Source: Mayamaea pseudoterrestris
Taxonomy: Eukaryota > Bacillariophyta > Bacillariophyceae > Sellaphorales > Sellaphoraceae
NCBI GenBank assembly: GCA_027923505.1
Contig: BROI01000004.1
Span: 558,001 to 622,000, forward strand
Length of the DNA stretch: 64,000 nt
Direction: 5' to 3'
The notes beneath the pieces are model-generated. The model was not told the origin of the DNA, did no database searches, and worked only from the letters and a program-made list of their open reading frames with translations. This document shows positions 1 to 10,989 of this stretch, one piece after another. Both the position numbers and the translations under genes were made by a program. Positions within the stretch are counted from its first letter, which is position 1. Each line of letters begins with the position of its first letter.

Positions 1-934
1 TCATCACACGAATGTTCGACTTCATGTCGTATCCTCTATCCCTAATGCGCCCCAATGCGCGACATTTTGCGTCGAAATGTCAGACTTCAAAAATCAACTC
101 CGACACGAGCAGCCTCCATGTTGCATCCTTTGCTCCTACCATAACTTGACTAATAGATGGAATACAACCATGCTACTATGATTTATAGATAACCAAGGTC
201 TTGAGGTACAAGCTAATCACAAAAGGTTTTGGTTTGGTCTTGTTTGGACCTGCTTGTGGCTGGTCAAACTTTGGCCATTTTCGTGTCGTGATTTTCGACT
301 TCCACGGTGTCGTCGCGCGGACGAGCCGCTCGTCCGTCGTCGTGACGGCTCTTTGCCGCGTCAAGTGCCAACACTTCTTCACAAGAGTCCTTTCTACCAG
401 CCAAATACTCTTTAGTTCTTTAAAGGAAGCATCATTTTACTTGGAAAAGTCAGTCTGCTGGTCATGATCCCGCTGGAGCTTCGGTTCAAAGGTTGTCGTC
501 GTGTGGTGCGGCATGGTGCGCCTGCCGTGATGGCTCCTACACATTCCACTGCTAGAGTATACAAACTGTATCATTTTAAAGCAATAATCTATAGTCAAAT
601 AATTCTACAGCATTTTTTCAGCAGTCAAGCAGCCGAGGTGTTGGTCCCGAGAGGCACGACGCGTGTTGATGCATCGGACGGCCGCGCCAAGTGACGATAA
701 ATGGCGCTTGTGCTTAAATGACTCATTTTGACATTTATGACGTGGCAAAGTTCGGTGACATGCGACACGACATGCAACATGAAATCGTCAGCGAGGACAC
801 TCTAATGAACGGAAATGTGTGTCATTCAATCGCACCACGACTCAGGGGAAGGATCTTGCAGCTCCACCATGGCGTGATTTGGCGCATCGGACCGATGTGA
901 AAGCATGACTTAGAATTCCTACTATCTGAATGCC
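1..934. other. Intergenic, no gene supported
   Basis: This stretch lies upstream of the sulfotransferase gene. Short open frames occur on both strands, but none has a recognisable domain, a convincing start context or protein-like composition. It probably holds the promoter of the gene at 935. A small inverted motif (GCATCGGACCGATG) lies at about 884-897. Nothing else was seen. Confidence 0.6.
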
Positions 935-2587
935 ATGGTGAACAAGAAGAAATCAAAGGGCAACTCAATAACGCAGCAGGCTCGTCGATCTCAGCTTGAA
1001 CAGCGCAAGCAACAGGTCTTTCAGTCGGCGCCTCGCAAGCCTCATGTTCCAACCAAACTTGATCGCTACATGAATCCATTCCTAATTTCCATGATGCTGT
1101 TATACTTGACGGAAGAAGAGAGAGAAAATTTTGTTACGTTTGATCCTCGCTATGATCGACCGAAAGCAGCGACGAAACCAGGTCAGCAGGAGTCAGCTAA
1201 AGCAAAGAAAATAGGCGCGGCGAGCTCCGACGCAAAGGACAATAACAATGCTAACAAGGCCTTGACAACAAACGCTGATCAAAGCTCAGATGACACGGCG
1301 GGTAAATCGCCCGAAGAGGTTGCTGCAATGATTAGCAAGGCAATTAAACCTGTCTGTCCCTTTCAAAATGACACGACGAAGAAACTTAAAGCCAATCCAA
1401 GTGTTTCTGATCCATTGACGCTTCTAGCTCGCCTCAATACACGTCGACTTGTTCAGCGCATTCGTCACTACCAAAAGAACCATGATATAAAATATTCGTT
1501 TCCACCTCGATTAAATACTCATCAACTCGCGACGCTCGAATGGGAAGGTCTTCTCCAACAAGCACGAGAGAAGCATAAATCAAAAGACGTAGCAAGTAGT
1601 ATTGAAGCATCAGATAACAATCAACAACAGTTGCTGCGCAACATTCCGACTCCCTACGAAATGCTCATGTTTTCTCCTTGTCCGCGCGCCGTCACCGCCT
1701 TGGCATCCTATCCCCGGAGTGGCAACTCGCTCATGCGCAATTTGTTTGAACGCACGACGCTGCGCGTCACGGGCAGCGACATGCGCGGCGGCCTCACCAA
1801 GCATGACTTGGTCGGCGAAGCTGCTGTTGGCGCCAACATGGTGCAGTTCGTCAAGACGCACTTTCCGGAGCGGCGAGGGACACCTCCCTTTCGAGCCAGT
1901 CGCGTGGTTCTGTTGGTGCGAAATCCTTACGATGCGATTGAATCGTTCTTCAACTTGATGATGACAAACACGCATACGACGAGTCTTTCCGACGAACAGC
2001 GGCGTGAACACAACAAGCTTTGGCAGGAGCATGTGTTGAAGGAGATTCAAGTGTGGCGGGACTTTCACGAGTACTGGATTGCGCAGCAGATACCCATGCT
2101 ACTGGTACGGTACGAGGACTTGATTCGGTATCCCGACAAGGTAATGGCGCGCGTGCTTCGTTTCGTACTGGAGGTGAACAACATGTCATTCTTTGAAGTA
2201 CGCTTGGACAAGTGCATTCGACAGGAACAGATTGAGCAGCTTGGCTCCTACAAGCCGCGATCGGGCGGCATTGGCAAGTCGATATCAAAGTACAGTCCCG
2301 AGCTATTGCAGCTCATGAACATGGGCATTGTTTCGACCATGCAAAAGCTTGGCTATCACGAAATGCTGGTGCCCAAGCCCGAAGAGTGGAAATTGGAAGC
2401 GGTCGACGACTATGCGGCGGAGTTCATTCCGCGCAAAACGGATCCAATCATTGTCAATGCCGGCAAGCTAGTGAGAGGACCAAAGCAGTTCATCGACTGG
2501 GTCAAGGTGCGGCGCGAAATGATGGCCAAGGCTCCGGAGCAGTGCATGTGCGAAAAGTGTTTGAATAGTAGGCTGTCAAAGGACTGA
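935..2587 (+). CDS. P-loop sulfotransferase family protein
   Basis: Single-exon gene for 550 residues. The second half has the marks of PAPS-dependent sulfotransferases. The 5'-phosphosulfate loop is YPRSGNS at residues 259-265, a VKTHFP segment follows, and the 3'-phosphate-binding segment is LVRNPYDAIESF with R329. A VRYEDLIRYP segment lies further on. Such enzymes move sulfate from PAPS to hydroxyl or amine groups; the acceptor cannot be told here. Residues 1 to about 235 are polar and probably disordered, an unusually long N-terminal extension. No signal peptide or membrane anchor is evident, so it is probably soluble. The C-terminus carries a small cysteine cluster, CMCEKC. The ATG at 935 has a good context (CCATGG). 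The family call is firm and the substrate is unknown. Confidence 0.85.
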   Translation: MVNKKKSKGNSITQQARRSQLEQRKQQVFQSAPRKPHVPTKLDRYMNPFLISMMLLYLTEEERENFVTFDPRYDRPKAATKPGQQESAKAKKIGAASSDAKDNNNANKALTTNADQSSDDTAGKSPEEVAAMISKAIKPVCPFQNDTTKKLKANPSVSDPLTLLARLNTRRLVQRIRHYQKNHDIKYSFPPRLNTHQLATLEWEGLLQQAREKHKSKDVASSIEASDNNQQQLLRNIPTPYEMLMFSPCPRAVTALASYPRSGNSLMRNLFERTTLRVTGSDMRGGLTKHDLVGEAAVGANMVQFVKTHFPERRGTPPFRASRVVLLVRNPYDAIESFFNLMMTNTHTTSLSDEQRREHNKLWQEHVLKEIQVWRDFHEYWIAQQIPMLLVRYEDLIRYPDKVMARVLRFVLEVNNMSFFEVRLDKCIRQEQIEQLGSYKPRSGGIGKSISKYSPELLQLMNMGIVSTMQKLGYHEMLVPKPEEWKLEAVDDYAAEFIPRKTDPIIVNAGKLVRGPKQFIDWVKVRREMMAKAPEQCMCEKCLNSRLSKD

Positions 2588-2607
2588 AATTATTTATTGC
2601 ATAAGTA

Positions 2608-2619
2608 TGTACCGGTACA
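2608..2619. repeat. 12-bp perfect palindrome TGTACCGGTACA
   Basis: A perfect palindrome lies 20 bp after the sulfotransferase stop and about 250 bp before the start of the nuclease-helicase gene. Its right half resembles the CGGTAC end of the element repeated in other promoters here. It could be a protein-binding site or chance; the sequence alone does not decide. Confidence 0.35.
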
Positions 2620-2866
2620 TTCACAAATAATAGAATTGTTATCAAATGATATAGTATGAACCGTTGGATTGGTCCAAGGCAAGGAAGAGATAGCTACCAG
2701 TAGCACCATGACGTCACATCTACATGGAAACCTGCGCGCGCCCGCCCGTCGTCCGACCGGATCCTCGCTCACAATTTCCGTGGATGCCATAGAAAAAACT
2801 ATCCAGCTCGTGCCATTGCGTCTGCGGTTTGTATTGTTGTGTTACAGTATTTATTGCAGCCTTGCC

Positions 2867-5800
2867 ATGGGAATCAAAGGCTGGGCTCGAATGTTGGCCG
2901 AAAAGGGCTTTGTGCCTGATCAAGCAGCCATCACTTCTTGCTGCAGCGGATCATTGTGGCGCGACACTGCTCTCGGAGAAATGGTGGACGTCGAAGCCAT
3001 TCCACCAAACAGCACGCTGCATATTGATGGCAATGGCATGGCCTTTTTCATTCACCAAATTGCATATGCAAGACAAATTGACCAAGCGCTGCTCCATAAG
3101 CGACGATCCGAAAAGATTTGCGCCGTTCCCCAGGAAATCACGACTGCCGCCGTTCATTCGTTTCTGCCAAACTTCTTGTCCCTGGAAACGATTCACAATG
3201 TCATTAAGGAGTTTATTGAACAATTGCAGTCTCAAAAGATGAAGTTGATAGTTTACTGGGACGGCGATGCCCGACACGTGTTCAAGCAAGAGACGGACGC
3301 CAAACGCACCGACCGCCGCAACGACGAAGCGTCCAATCTACACCAGTACTGTCTCCACGGCCGACTGCCGGCGCGGTCGTCCGTGTGCCAGTGGGAGTAC
3401 GAGTTTCCAAAGACACGATTGTTTAAAACGCAAATCATTCATACATTGACGCAGCTCGGGGTGGAAATGAAGGAATGCCCCGAGGAGGCGGATCCGTTCA
3501 TGGCGCGTTTGGCGAGTGGAGACGAGCAATCCTACATTTTGGGTAATGACACGGACTTTTGTGCGTTTCGCAACGTTCAGTATATTCCATTTTCGACCAT
3601 GCATGCGTCCAAGCGCGGACCTTTGACGGCTTGCGTCGTTCGACGTCGTGACATTGCCGACCGACTTGGTATTGATGATGACTTGATGGTGGAGCTGGCG
3701 ATACTTTGCGGCAACGACTATGTTCCGGATCCCTCGCAAGCTGGTTTGTCATTTTATGCACGAGACTTTGATGAAAAGATTGAGTTTCTTCGTGACGTTG
3801 AGCCTGGCTTTCGACTTGAGACAAACAAGGAGGATATGGAGACAGTGCTTGCGTTTGTACGCGCCAGCTACGAGCTCGAGTCGCTGGATGACTTTCCTTT
3901 GAATGACGATGGTTCTAATGATGGCTCGCGCGAAGATGTTGGGTCAGTGCTGGGAGACTTGTTGAATGTTACGCTGGACCTTGAATCTTCGAATGTTGAG
4001 ATTGCATTGGAAATGTCCTTGCTCCGAGTTCGGCCGTCGGAGGACAAGTCTATCATTGACGCTGTCATTCGCTGCATTGAGCACTATATTGATATTAACT
4101 CTCATTTGGAATATGATGATGATTGTTGTATTCGTCCAATTCATGTCGAGGCTTTGAGGAAGCTCAAGGTGGATGAAGGCCTTTCTACTATGCCGGTCGC
4201 TTGGCGTCCGGATTGGAAGGATGTGGTGGCAGTTCAATTGATCGAAAAGTGCATTGATGCTTCGTTCGAGATGAATGCGACGTCACCGTTGGCAAAAGTT
4301 CGGCCTCCTCATCGGGTGTTCAATCAATATATGTATCATGTTTTGCTCGCTGGGATGAGGGATCCGACAAAGGTGTTGAAAGAAGAGGTGCCAGAGATTC
4401 AAGTAGTCGAGGCAAAGCCTGTCGTTCCGCTAAAACTGCCAATCGACGAGCATGAGGACGAAATTCTTGACATGATTGCGAACAATCGAATATCGGTAAT
4501 TCAAGGAGAAACAGGTTGTGGAAAGAGCTCAAGAATTCCAGCGATGCTACTTAAGAAATGTCGCGACGTGAAGTTATTTATTTCCCAGCCCCGTCGGATT
4601 GCAGCGAAAGCATTGGTGGAACGTCTCCGGGATTCGGAACCTGAACTCCGGGACCTTATCGCGTTGCGGATGGGGCATGGGCATAGAGAATACGAAAGCA
4701 GCACGACGAGAGCTTGGTTTGTCACGACCGGTTACCTGGTGCGGCTGTTGGCGAACAATCGCGAGCGGTTTGACGATGTCACTCATTTAGTCATCGACGA
4801 AGGTAAGGATAGGAAATTTACATTCCTTGTGGGCAATTAATGTTTAACACCGGCTAACGCACGACCTTTTGTGCACCACAGTCCATGAACGTTCAGTCGA
4901 CACTGACATTCTCTGTCTCTTGTGTCGGAGGCTGCTCAGTTACAACACAAACATACGCTTAGTCCTCATGTCGGCAACTTTAGCTGCCAAGATGTACCAG
5001 GAGTACTTTGACATTCCTACTCCCCCATTGAAAGTCGGCGCGCGGCGATTTCCTGTGGAGGAAGTTTATCTTGATGACCTCGCCGCTCGGTTAAATCTTC
5101 CTGGTAATATGAAAAAGACCGTCGCGACACTGACGGAAGCCTGCAATGCTACAAAATGTCGCGCCCCTCCCAATTCGCAAGGAATGGAGAAGCTACATGC
5201 TCTTGCGTGCCATCTGGCTCTTGTTGCTGGATCGCCAGGATCGTCAGTTTTGATCTTTGTCCCTGGAATGATGGATATCGTGTCGATTACGGAGCGGATT
5301 GAGCAGCTTTATGTCCCAGGCGTCCGATACACAACTTTTCCGATTCACTCTGACATTCCTTTTGACGATCAAATGAACGTATTCGCTCCGACCGAGGCTG
5401 ACGAAGTCAAGATTATCGTCGCGACCAACGCAGCGGAGAGTTCGGTCACGTTGCCAGACGTAGATACTGTTATATGTCTCGGTTTGTGCAAACAGATCGT
5501 CTATAACGAAATGTCGCATCGACAGATGCTCACAGCGACGTGGATTTCGAAGGCGAGTGCAACTCAAAGGGCTGGAAGAACGGGAAGATTGCGGCCTGGG
5601 ACTTGTTTTCGCTTGTATACGCGACAAAACTACAACGAGCACATGGAGGATTTTGAGCCTGGAGAGATTCTTCGCATTCCTTTGGATTCTGTTATACTCA
5701 TGCTAAAGGAGATGCTTCAAGATGAGGAAGTAAATGAAGTGTTGCAAGATTGCATCGAGCCGCCAAATACAACGACGATCGAGCGGTCATTTTTGTCGCT

Positions 5801-8742
5801 CTACGAATCTCATTTTATAACATCGCCTTCGGGTGATTGCGATATCACCCAGCTCGGCCTTTTTGTCTCAGCTCTTGGTGTAGATCTCGCTTTGGGATCG
5901 TTGGTTGGTCTCGGCATTCAATTCGGAGTTGCCGCAGAAGTGATCCAGCTTGCAAGCATTCTCTCTTTTCCTACTCCGCCGTGGATCATGTCCAACCCTC
6001 TTGTTCACGATGCTAAAAGCTTTAATGGTGAGTACCTCTGGAACTTTGATTGCATTTAGTTTTCACCAGTAATTAGTCTCATGTGTGCAATTACTTCATG
6101 CCGTAGACATGACAAAGCGGACATATACTTCTCGATGTCATTTCGATGCCAACTTATTCTCTGAACCACTAGCTGCGATGAACTTGCTATGGGAGTATGA
6201 AGCTGTGAAAAATGATGCAAGGAAGACAAACGCTTTTTGTCAAAGACACGGATTGGTCATTGCTCGCCTTCGACGTTTGTTGAACACTTGCAGTAATCTT
6301 CGGCTTCGAGTCGCTACATACTTCAACCTTGACGAAGCACTACTTCGTGTTGCTGAGCCACCGTCACATATGCCACATGCGAAGATTACAGTGCTTCGAG
6401 TGCTGCAAGCTTGGGTATTTTGTGACTCGGTCATCGAATGTTGCGCTTACGTTCGCAACGGAGACCCTGTTGCAACGTACGCCCTTGAATGTCTTCCAAA
6501 AAGTGATAATATTACTTATGAACATTTGGAACAAGTTTTGTCAAAAGAACGCCATCGATTCAGTTTGTCGGGTTATGTAAAAGCGGAACAGCATTTTCGG
6601 ATCAAATATCTTGATGGTGGTCTCTTGTGTGGTCGCTACGATGAACGTTTCTTATCGTACGCCACTGAAAAGGGAATATCACTTGTCTGGCTATGGGACA
6701 AGGATTACATGATCGTGTATGTCGCTGACGAGTTGTTTGCAAGTTCGAAATTTGAGCACCTGGTCGAGAAGTTACGGGAGCGTCTCTTAGAATCGGAATC
6801 TATACTTGAACCGAATCACATTCGTCGCGGAGTGGGTGAGCGTTCTTGCGGCCGATGGAAGTTATCTTCGACTGGTGACGTGAGCTTGTCTGAAAACGAC
6901 GGTCGCGTCGTATTTCATCGATTTTGTACGGGGTACGATGATGCACCGAAGAAAAAGCTTGCAAATATGCGGAAGTTTCATCTGAATAATTTCTTGAAGG
7001 ATGAACCAAGTGTAAGAGGATTTGCTTGTGAATTCATTTCCAACAAAAGCGTATTTACTTTGTTCGGTTGTGGAGAAGTTACTGGCTTTGACGCGAGTGA
7101 TCTCCTTCTGGAGTCGGCACAAGCGTTAAATTTCAAAAAGAGTGCTAAGATGGTGACTAAGCAAACCATTGTTTTTGAGTCGGCACCAAATGCGCCATTG
7201 GCAGACACGAGGAAACATAATGGTGATTCAAGTTGGGATCGACCTCTGTTTGATTGCATTCCCGAAGGTGCTCGACTTCTCGCAATCTTAGCATCATCTC
7301 GCCGGCGAGGAGACCATGGCTTCTTTTTACAAGCTACTGGTCCTGACGGAAATGAAAGCGAAGACATGCTGACCGTCCATCTCGATCGTTCCAAGACAAA
7401 AATTCAGGGGCGCTGGAAGCGAGTGGGAAGTGGCAGCGATGTTTACACCACAGAAAATTCAGTCCCAGCCACTGCTTTGTCAAGAGATGGTGAAAACCTA
7501 TACTGCGTTGCATCCAACACGTTAGAAATTAAAGGCGGAGGGCTCAGAGTAGAAGGTCTGACACTGTTACCTCCAGGTCGCTTGTTCATGTTACTCACGC
7601 GCGCTTCCTTTGGCTTGAGTTGTGGCCCGCTTGATCCCGATTCATCCGAGATGGACGATTATGACCGAATTCAGCAGGCACATGATTTTCATGAAGCCAC
7701 AAGAGACCTCGGTGAAGAGCTGCGATGCTTTCCTGAAAAGGCACGACAACTTTGCTCCTTGTTCAATGGCGTCGACGGCTATGAGGGGGAAATATGGGAT
7801 ATTGACTCAAATCCATTCACTCACGACAATTATGCCAAGGTATCGAAGCCATTAAGAGGCTACGGGTCACGTGTACATACACCCGTCCGCATGCCAAGCA
7901 CTAGCAATACAAGTACTGCTACTACAAACAAGTTGAGGCCGTTATCGACAAAGGAAGCGCGAATCATGCCAACCAAGTTATACGTGCACGATGCTGCTGC
8001 TATGCCACTGGTGGCGACCACGGACATGGAACCTAACGGACATGCACAGGGATTGGCTCACAAACTGACTCGCACTGAGAAACGGAAAAAGAAGAAGGAC
8101 AAGGTGGCGAATGTTTCTCTCAAGAAAAATGTTAATCCGGCGCAGTCAATCACAGCAATGAAGAACGTTGCCCAGAATGTGTCTCCAGCAAAGATGCATT
8201 CCTTGTTTGCGAGTGATTTATTGCAGAGTCCCCAAGTTTCAAGTTCCGATCCGCCATCCTCTAATATTTTGGCTCACATTGTGCGACTATATCGACAATC
8301 AAAGATGGTGCCGGGACAAGTGGCCGACGAGACGACGCTCGTGAATCCAGGCGATTGGCTTTTGTACAAGGTTAAGGTGAATGGGGCAACTTATTATCAA
8401 GCCAAGTTCCAAAGCTACGGTATCAAATACGCAAAGGTCAGCAAGGATGTGGCGCAGGTGCTGCCATCCTGGTTCTCAGAAAAGGTGTCTTTCATGCGCC
8501 CTACAGCAGCTGCGGACGCCCTGAGCTGCTTGCCGTTTCAGTTTCGAGACGCCTGCGACAAGTCTATGAAGACTGTCAAGATTGAGAAAAAGCGAGCGCT
8601 TGTATTTGACTCGATTGAAATGGCTGTGCGGCTCGAGGCCAGTTTTTGGTTGCAGCGGCAGTTTCTCTCGCCGCCTGTTTTGACCAATTGGTACGAGCAA
8701 GACTTGACTGCCATGCTGAATAAGCTATTGGCTCGGTCGTAA
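2867..8742 (+). CDS. Asteroid/XPG-type nuclease fused to DEAH/RHA helicase
   Basis: Three exons (2867-4802, 4882-6027, 6107-8742) encode 1905 residues. Both 79-bp introns are GT-AG; the first splits helicase motif II, and joining restores DEVHERS (644-650). Residues 1 to about 330 form a FEN/XPG-superfamily nuclease closest in pattern to Asteroid: MGIKG start, D54 (HIDGNG), D132/D134 (YWDGDA), E206/E207/D209 (PEEAD), D228/D230 (GNDTDF) and D284 (CGNDY). About 520-1030 is a DEAH/RHA helicase: Walker A GETGCGKSS (547-555), SQPRR, TTGYL, MSATL (675-679), FVPG, ATNAAES and QRAGRTGR (from 874), then an HA2-like helical part. The last 880 residues are unassigned, with a lysine-rich patch near 1690. 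The start follows the family MGIKG; an in-frame ATG-free extension reaches back to 2669. It probably unwinds and cuts structured nucleic acid, but that is inference. I know of no named protein with this order. Confidence 0.85.
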
Positions 8743-8975
8743 TAAGATTTACAGGCAAGAATAGAAGCTTCTTCTCTTTAATGTGTGTTGTAACTGGCGG
8801 GCGTCCAGTTCGTCACCTTGTGCTGCCTGGTGAAATGATTTTAGCTAACCCGCCGCCATCCCAGTCTGTCGATCCTGTCACAGCGGCACCCGGCTGACTC
8901 GTTGAAGTGAATCGTCGCCCTCATCTTTTCACCTCCTACATTCCAATTCGGAAAGCATCTTTTGCCTCCAAGACC

Positions 8976-9491
8976 ATGGGAATTACTATGCGAATCGTTC
9001 TGATACTTACTCTGCTGCTAGCTCATGTGGATGTGACCTCCAGCTTTGCTATTCCCGGCTCATCCAGCCGATTATTTTCATTGACGATACTACATGCCAA
9101 CTCCCAATCAAGCAGTTTCGGCGATGGTCAGCGAAAGCAGGAAAAGTACATGGAAGCCATGTCGCTACAAGGTGCCGCACAAATTGCCAAGATGAACATT
9201 TCGGAACGAACCACGCGTGCCTTGCTGGCGGAAGCTGTCGAGGATCGCATCTTTCAGCTGCAGGACGACTTGGAGCAGCTTTCTGGAGGATCTGTACCAG
9301 ACGATGAAGCAGTCAAGGCGCAATGTGTTGAGATTGCAAAGACTATCAGGCGGTCTCAGATTCAATACAATGATTTGGTCAGTGGAGCGCCGTCAGAGTT
9401 GTTGAACTCGATGCAGAGCTGGGAAAAGACGCAAAAGGCTGACAACGAATTGGATGCTGACGAAGATGTGAATGGAAGCACTTTCGAATAG
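8976..9491 (+). CDS. Small plastid-targeted protein of unknown function
   Basis: Encodes 171 residues from the ATG at 8976, which has a strong context (ACCATGG). That start puts a hydrophobic signal peptide at the N-terminus (MRIVLILTLLLAHV...). It is followed by SSFAIPG and a serine-rich stretch, matching the bipartite targeting of complex plastids, where the first residue after cleavage is phenylalanine. An in-frame ATG at 8907 would add 23 residues ahead of the hydrophobic core and is less likely. The mature part is helical, charged and soluble (about residues 60-150) with an acidic C-terminus. I do not recognise the family. A stromal protein is inferred from targeting only. Confidence 0.6.
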   Translation: MGITMRIVLILTLLLAHVDVTSSFAIPGSSSRLFSLTILHANSQSSSFGDGQRKQEKYMEAMSLQGAAQIAKMNISERTTRALLAEAVEDRIFQLQDDLEQLSGGSVPDDEAVKAQCVEIAKTIRRSQIQYNDLVSGAPSELLNSMQSWEKTQKADNELDADEDVNGSTFE

Positions 9492-9710
9492 TCAAATATG
9501 AGGTCATTCTGGCTATCGTGCTCAATATATGCACTAGTTGGTTGGCTCTCCAAGTTACATTGCCAGAACACAACGCAATAGTGCTGCTATCTGATACATA
9601 CGCTGCACAACAACAACACATTGCCATTGTCGATGTGTTAAGTTGCCGCAGCTCAATTACAAAGACTCTGGTAGAATTACATTTACTTACTTAGATATGC
9701 ACACTTTTCG

Positions 9711-10736
9711 CTATCTCGATAGCAGCTTGTTAACTACTTTCACAATCTCCCGTCCCCACAGATTGTATCCAGCCACGTTTGGATGTAGCCCATCCGGCAT
9801 GACATCTGAATTGATCTCAAACGCTAGATTGCCGCCTTCGACTCGTCGCAGAAACAAATTGGCAGCATCCATGTAGATCCACTCGTCATGTAGATTACAC
9901 AGCTTTTTGAGTTCACGATTAACAAACAATATCTGCTGCCACATGCGTCCCAGATTCGGAACCGCTTGTCTCGAATCGCTCCGCGGCAAGAGTCCATGCA
10001 CAATGATGCTTGCTCCGGGCCGCTGGTCGCGGAGAAACTGCGCCACGTGCAAGACTCCCGCGAGAGTGTTGCGCTTGCTGCAACCGGTGCGGCCAATGTC
10101 GTTGGTGCCCACCATGATGAACCACACGGCTGGTTGCAATTCAGTGATATCCATTAATCCATGACTCAAGTGCCACAGCAAATTGTTGGATGTATCACCC
10201 GATGAACCAAGGGCAATCGCATCCAAGCTGCCGCCACCATGTTTCGTAAAGTATTGGTCAAAGACTGGAACGAAATCGGCAGCGAGCTGCTGACCCATGC
10301 TGCGCGTTCCATTCCATCGTTCGATAATGGAGTCACCAATCATGACCAAATCCAGTTTCGAGTTTGGAAGTTGCGTTGCTTGCTTTGCGAAGTTGACGAG
10401 TTCATTGTGATGTTCCTCCCAGCCCGGTTTGCTGGTCCATTTCGTTGGAACGAGTGGATTGGTACACTCGCATGGTGTGTGATGAGGACGGTCCTGTTTG
10501 GAGTCGTCGGTATCGTAGCATCGATGTCGGGGACTCACCTTGACGCTAAAGTTGTGGTCGTCTTGGACATGGACTTTGTCGCTCGACTGGAAATCGCGAA
10601 TGGTGAGTGAAAGAAGTACCAATATGGTAAACGTAAAGACTGCCATGATTTTCTTGTGCTTGAGCGGGTCATGGAGGAACTCTAGAATTCTTCCAGACAT
10701 TGTGAAGTTATCAGTTGTTGATCCGAGTTGAACCAT
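9711..10736 (-). CDS. Membrane-anchored SGNH/GDSL hydrolase
   Basis: Encodes 341 residues from the ATG at 10736 (AGCATGG context). One hydrophobic segment near residues 32-50 (IMAVFTFTILVLLSLTI) suggests a type II membrane anchor with the enzyme in the lumen or outside. The catalytic part has the SGNH blocks: IGDSIIERW with the nucleophilic serine (block I), GSSGDTSNN (block II glycine), GTNDIG (block III asparagine) and DGLHPN with the Asp-His pair (block V). The pattern is closest to platelet-activating-factor acetylhydrolase beta/gamma-like esterases. The substrate is probably an acyl or acetyl ester of a lipid or glycan, but this cannot be fixed. It shares a divergent upstream region with the DOCK gene. 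Confidence 0.85.
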   Translation of the reverse strand: MVQLGSTTDNFTMSGRILEFLHDPLKHKKIMAVFTFTILVLLSLTIRDFQSSDKVHVQDDHNFSVKVSPRHRCYDTDDSKQDRPHHTPCECTNPLVPTKWTSKPGWEEHHNELVNFAKQATQLPNSKLDLVMIGDSIIERWNGTRSMGQQLAADFVPVFDQYFTKHGGGSLDAIALGSSGDTSNNLLWHLSHGLMDITELQPAVWFIMVGTNDIGRTGCSKRNTLAGVLHVAQFLRDQRPGASIIVHGLLPRSDSRQAVPNLGRMWQQILFVNRELKKLCNLHDEWIYMDAANLFLRRVEGGNLAFEINSDVMPDGLHPNVAGYNLWGREIVKVVNKLLSR

Positions 10737-10845
10737 GCTTACACTGAGGGATAATTGATGCTTCACCTTGAAGCAATCGGTGTGCACAGAGGCGAAAGAA
10801 TCCTCATGGTGATGCGCGAGGCTCGTTTTGTTCTTTGAAGCAGTG

Positions 10846-10855
10846 TCGTAGCGGT
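10846..10855 (+). promoter_or_regulatory. TCGYANCGGT element, copy 1
   Basis: TCGTAGCGGT, in the divergent promoter of the SGNH hydrolase (110 bp from its ATG) and the DOCK gene (135 bp from its ATG). It is one of at least twelve intergenic copies in the window. The role is inferred from recurrence and position. Confidence 0.5.
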
Positions 10856-10880
10856 TTTTTGAAACGGCTGTAGTTAATCG

Positions 10881-10890
10881 TCGCAGCGGT
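10881..10890 (+). promoter_or_regulatory. TCGYANCGGT element, copy 2
   Basis: TCGCAGCGGT, a second copy in the same divergent promoter, 26 bp from the first and in the same orientation. It lies 100 bp before the DOCK start. Confidence 0.5.
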
Positions 10891-10989
10891 TTTCAAATTC
10901 CGTCTGTCAAAATCCAGCGCTCGCCACCATGAACAATTGCATCTCCAGTAGCAGCAAAGAATAGTCTGCGCAATCCAGATACAGCAAAA

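Noticed and set aside
718-1079. Short frames at the left end on both strands
   Set aside because: Short, overlapping the sulfotransferase start or with no protein character.
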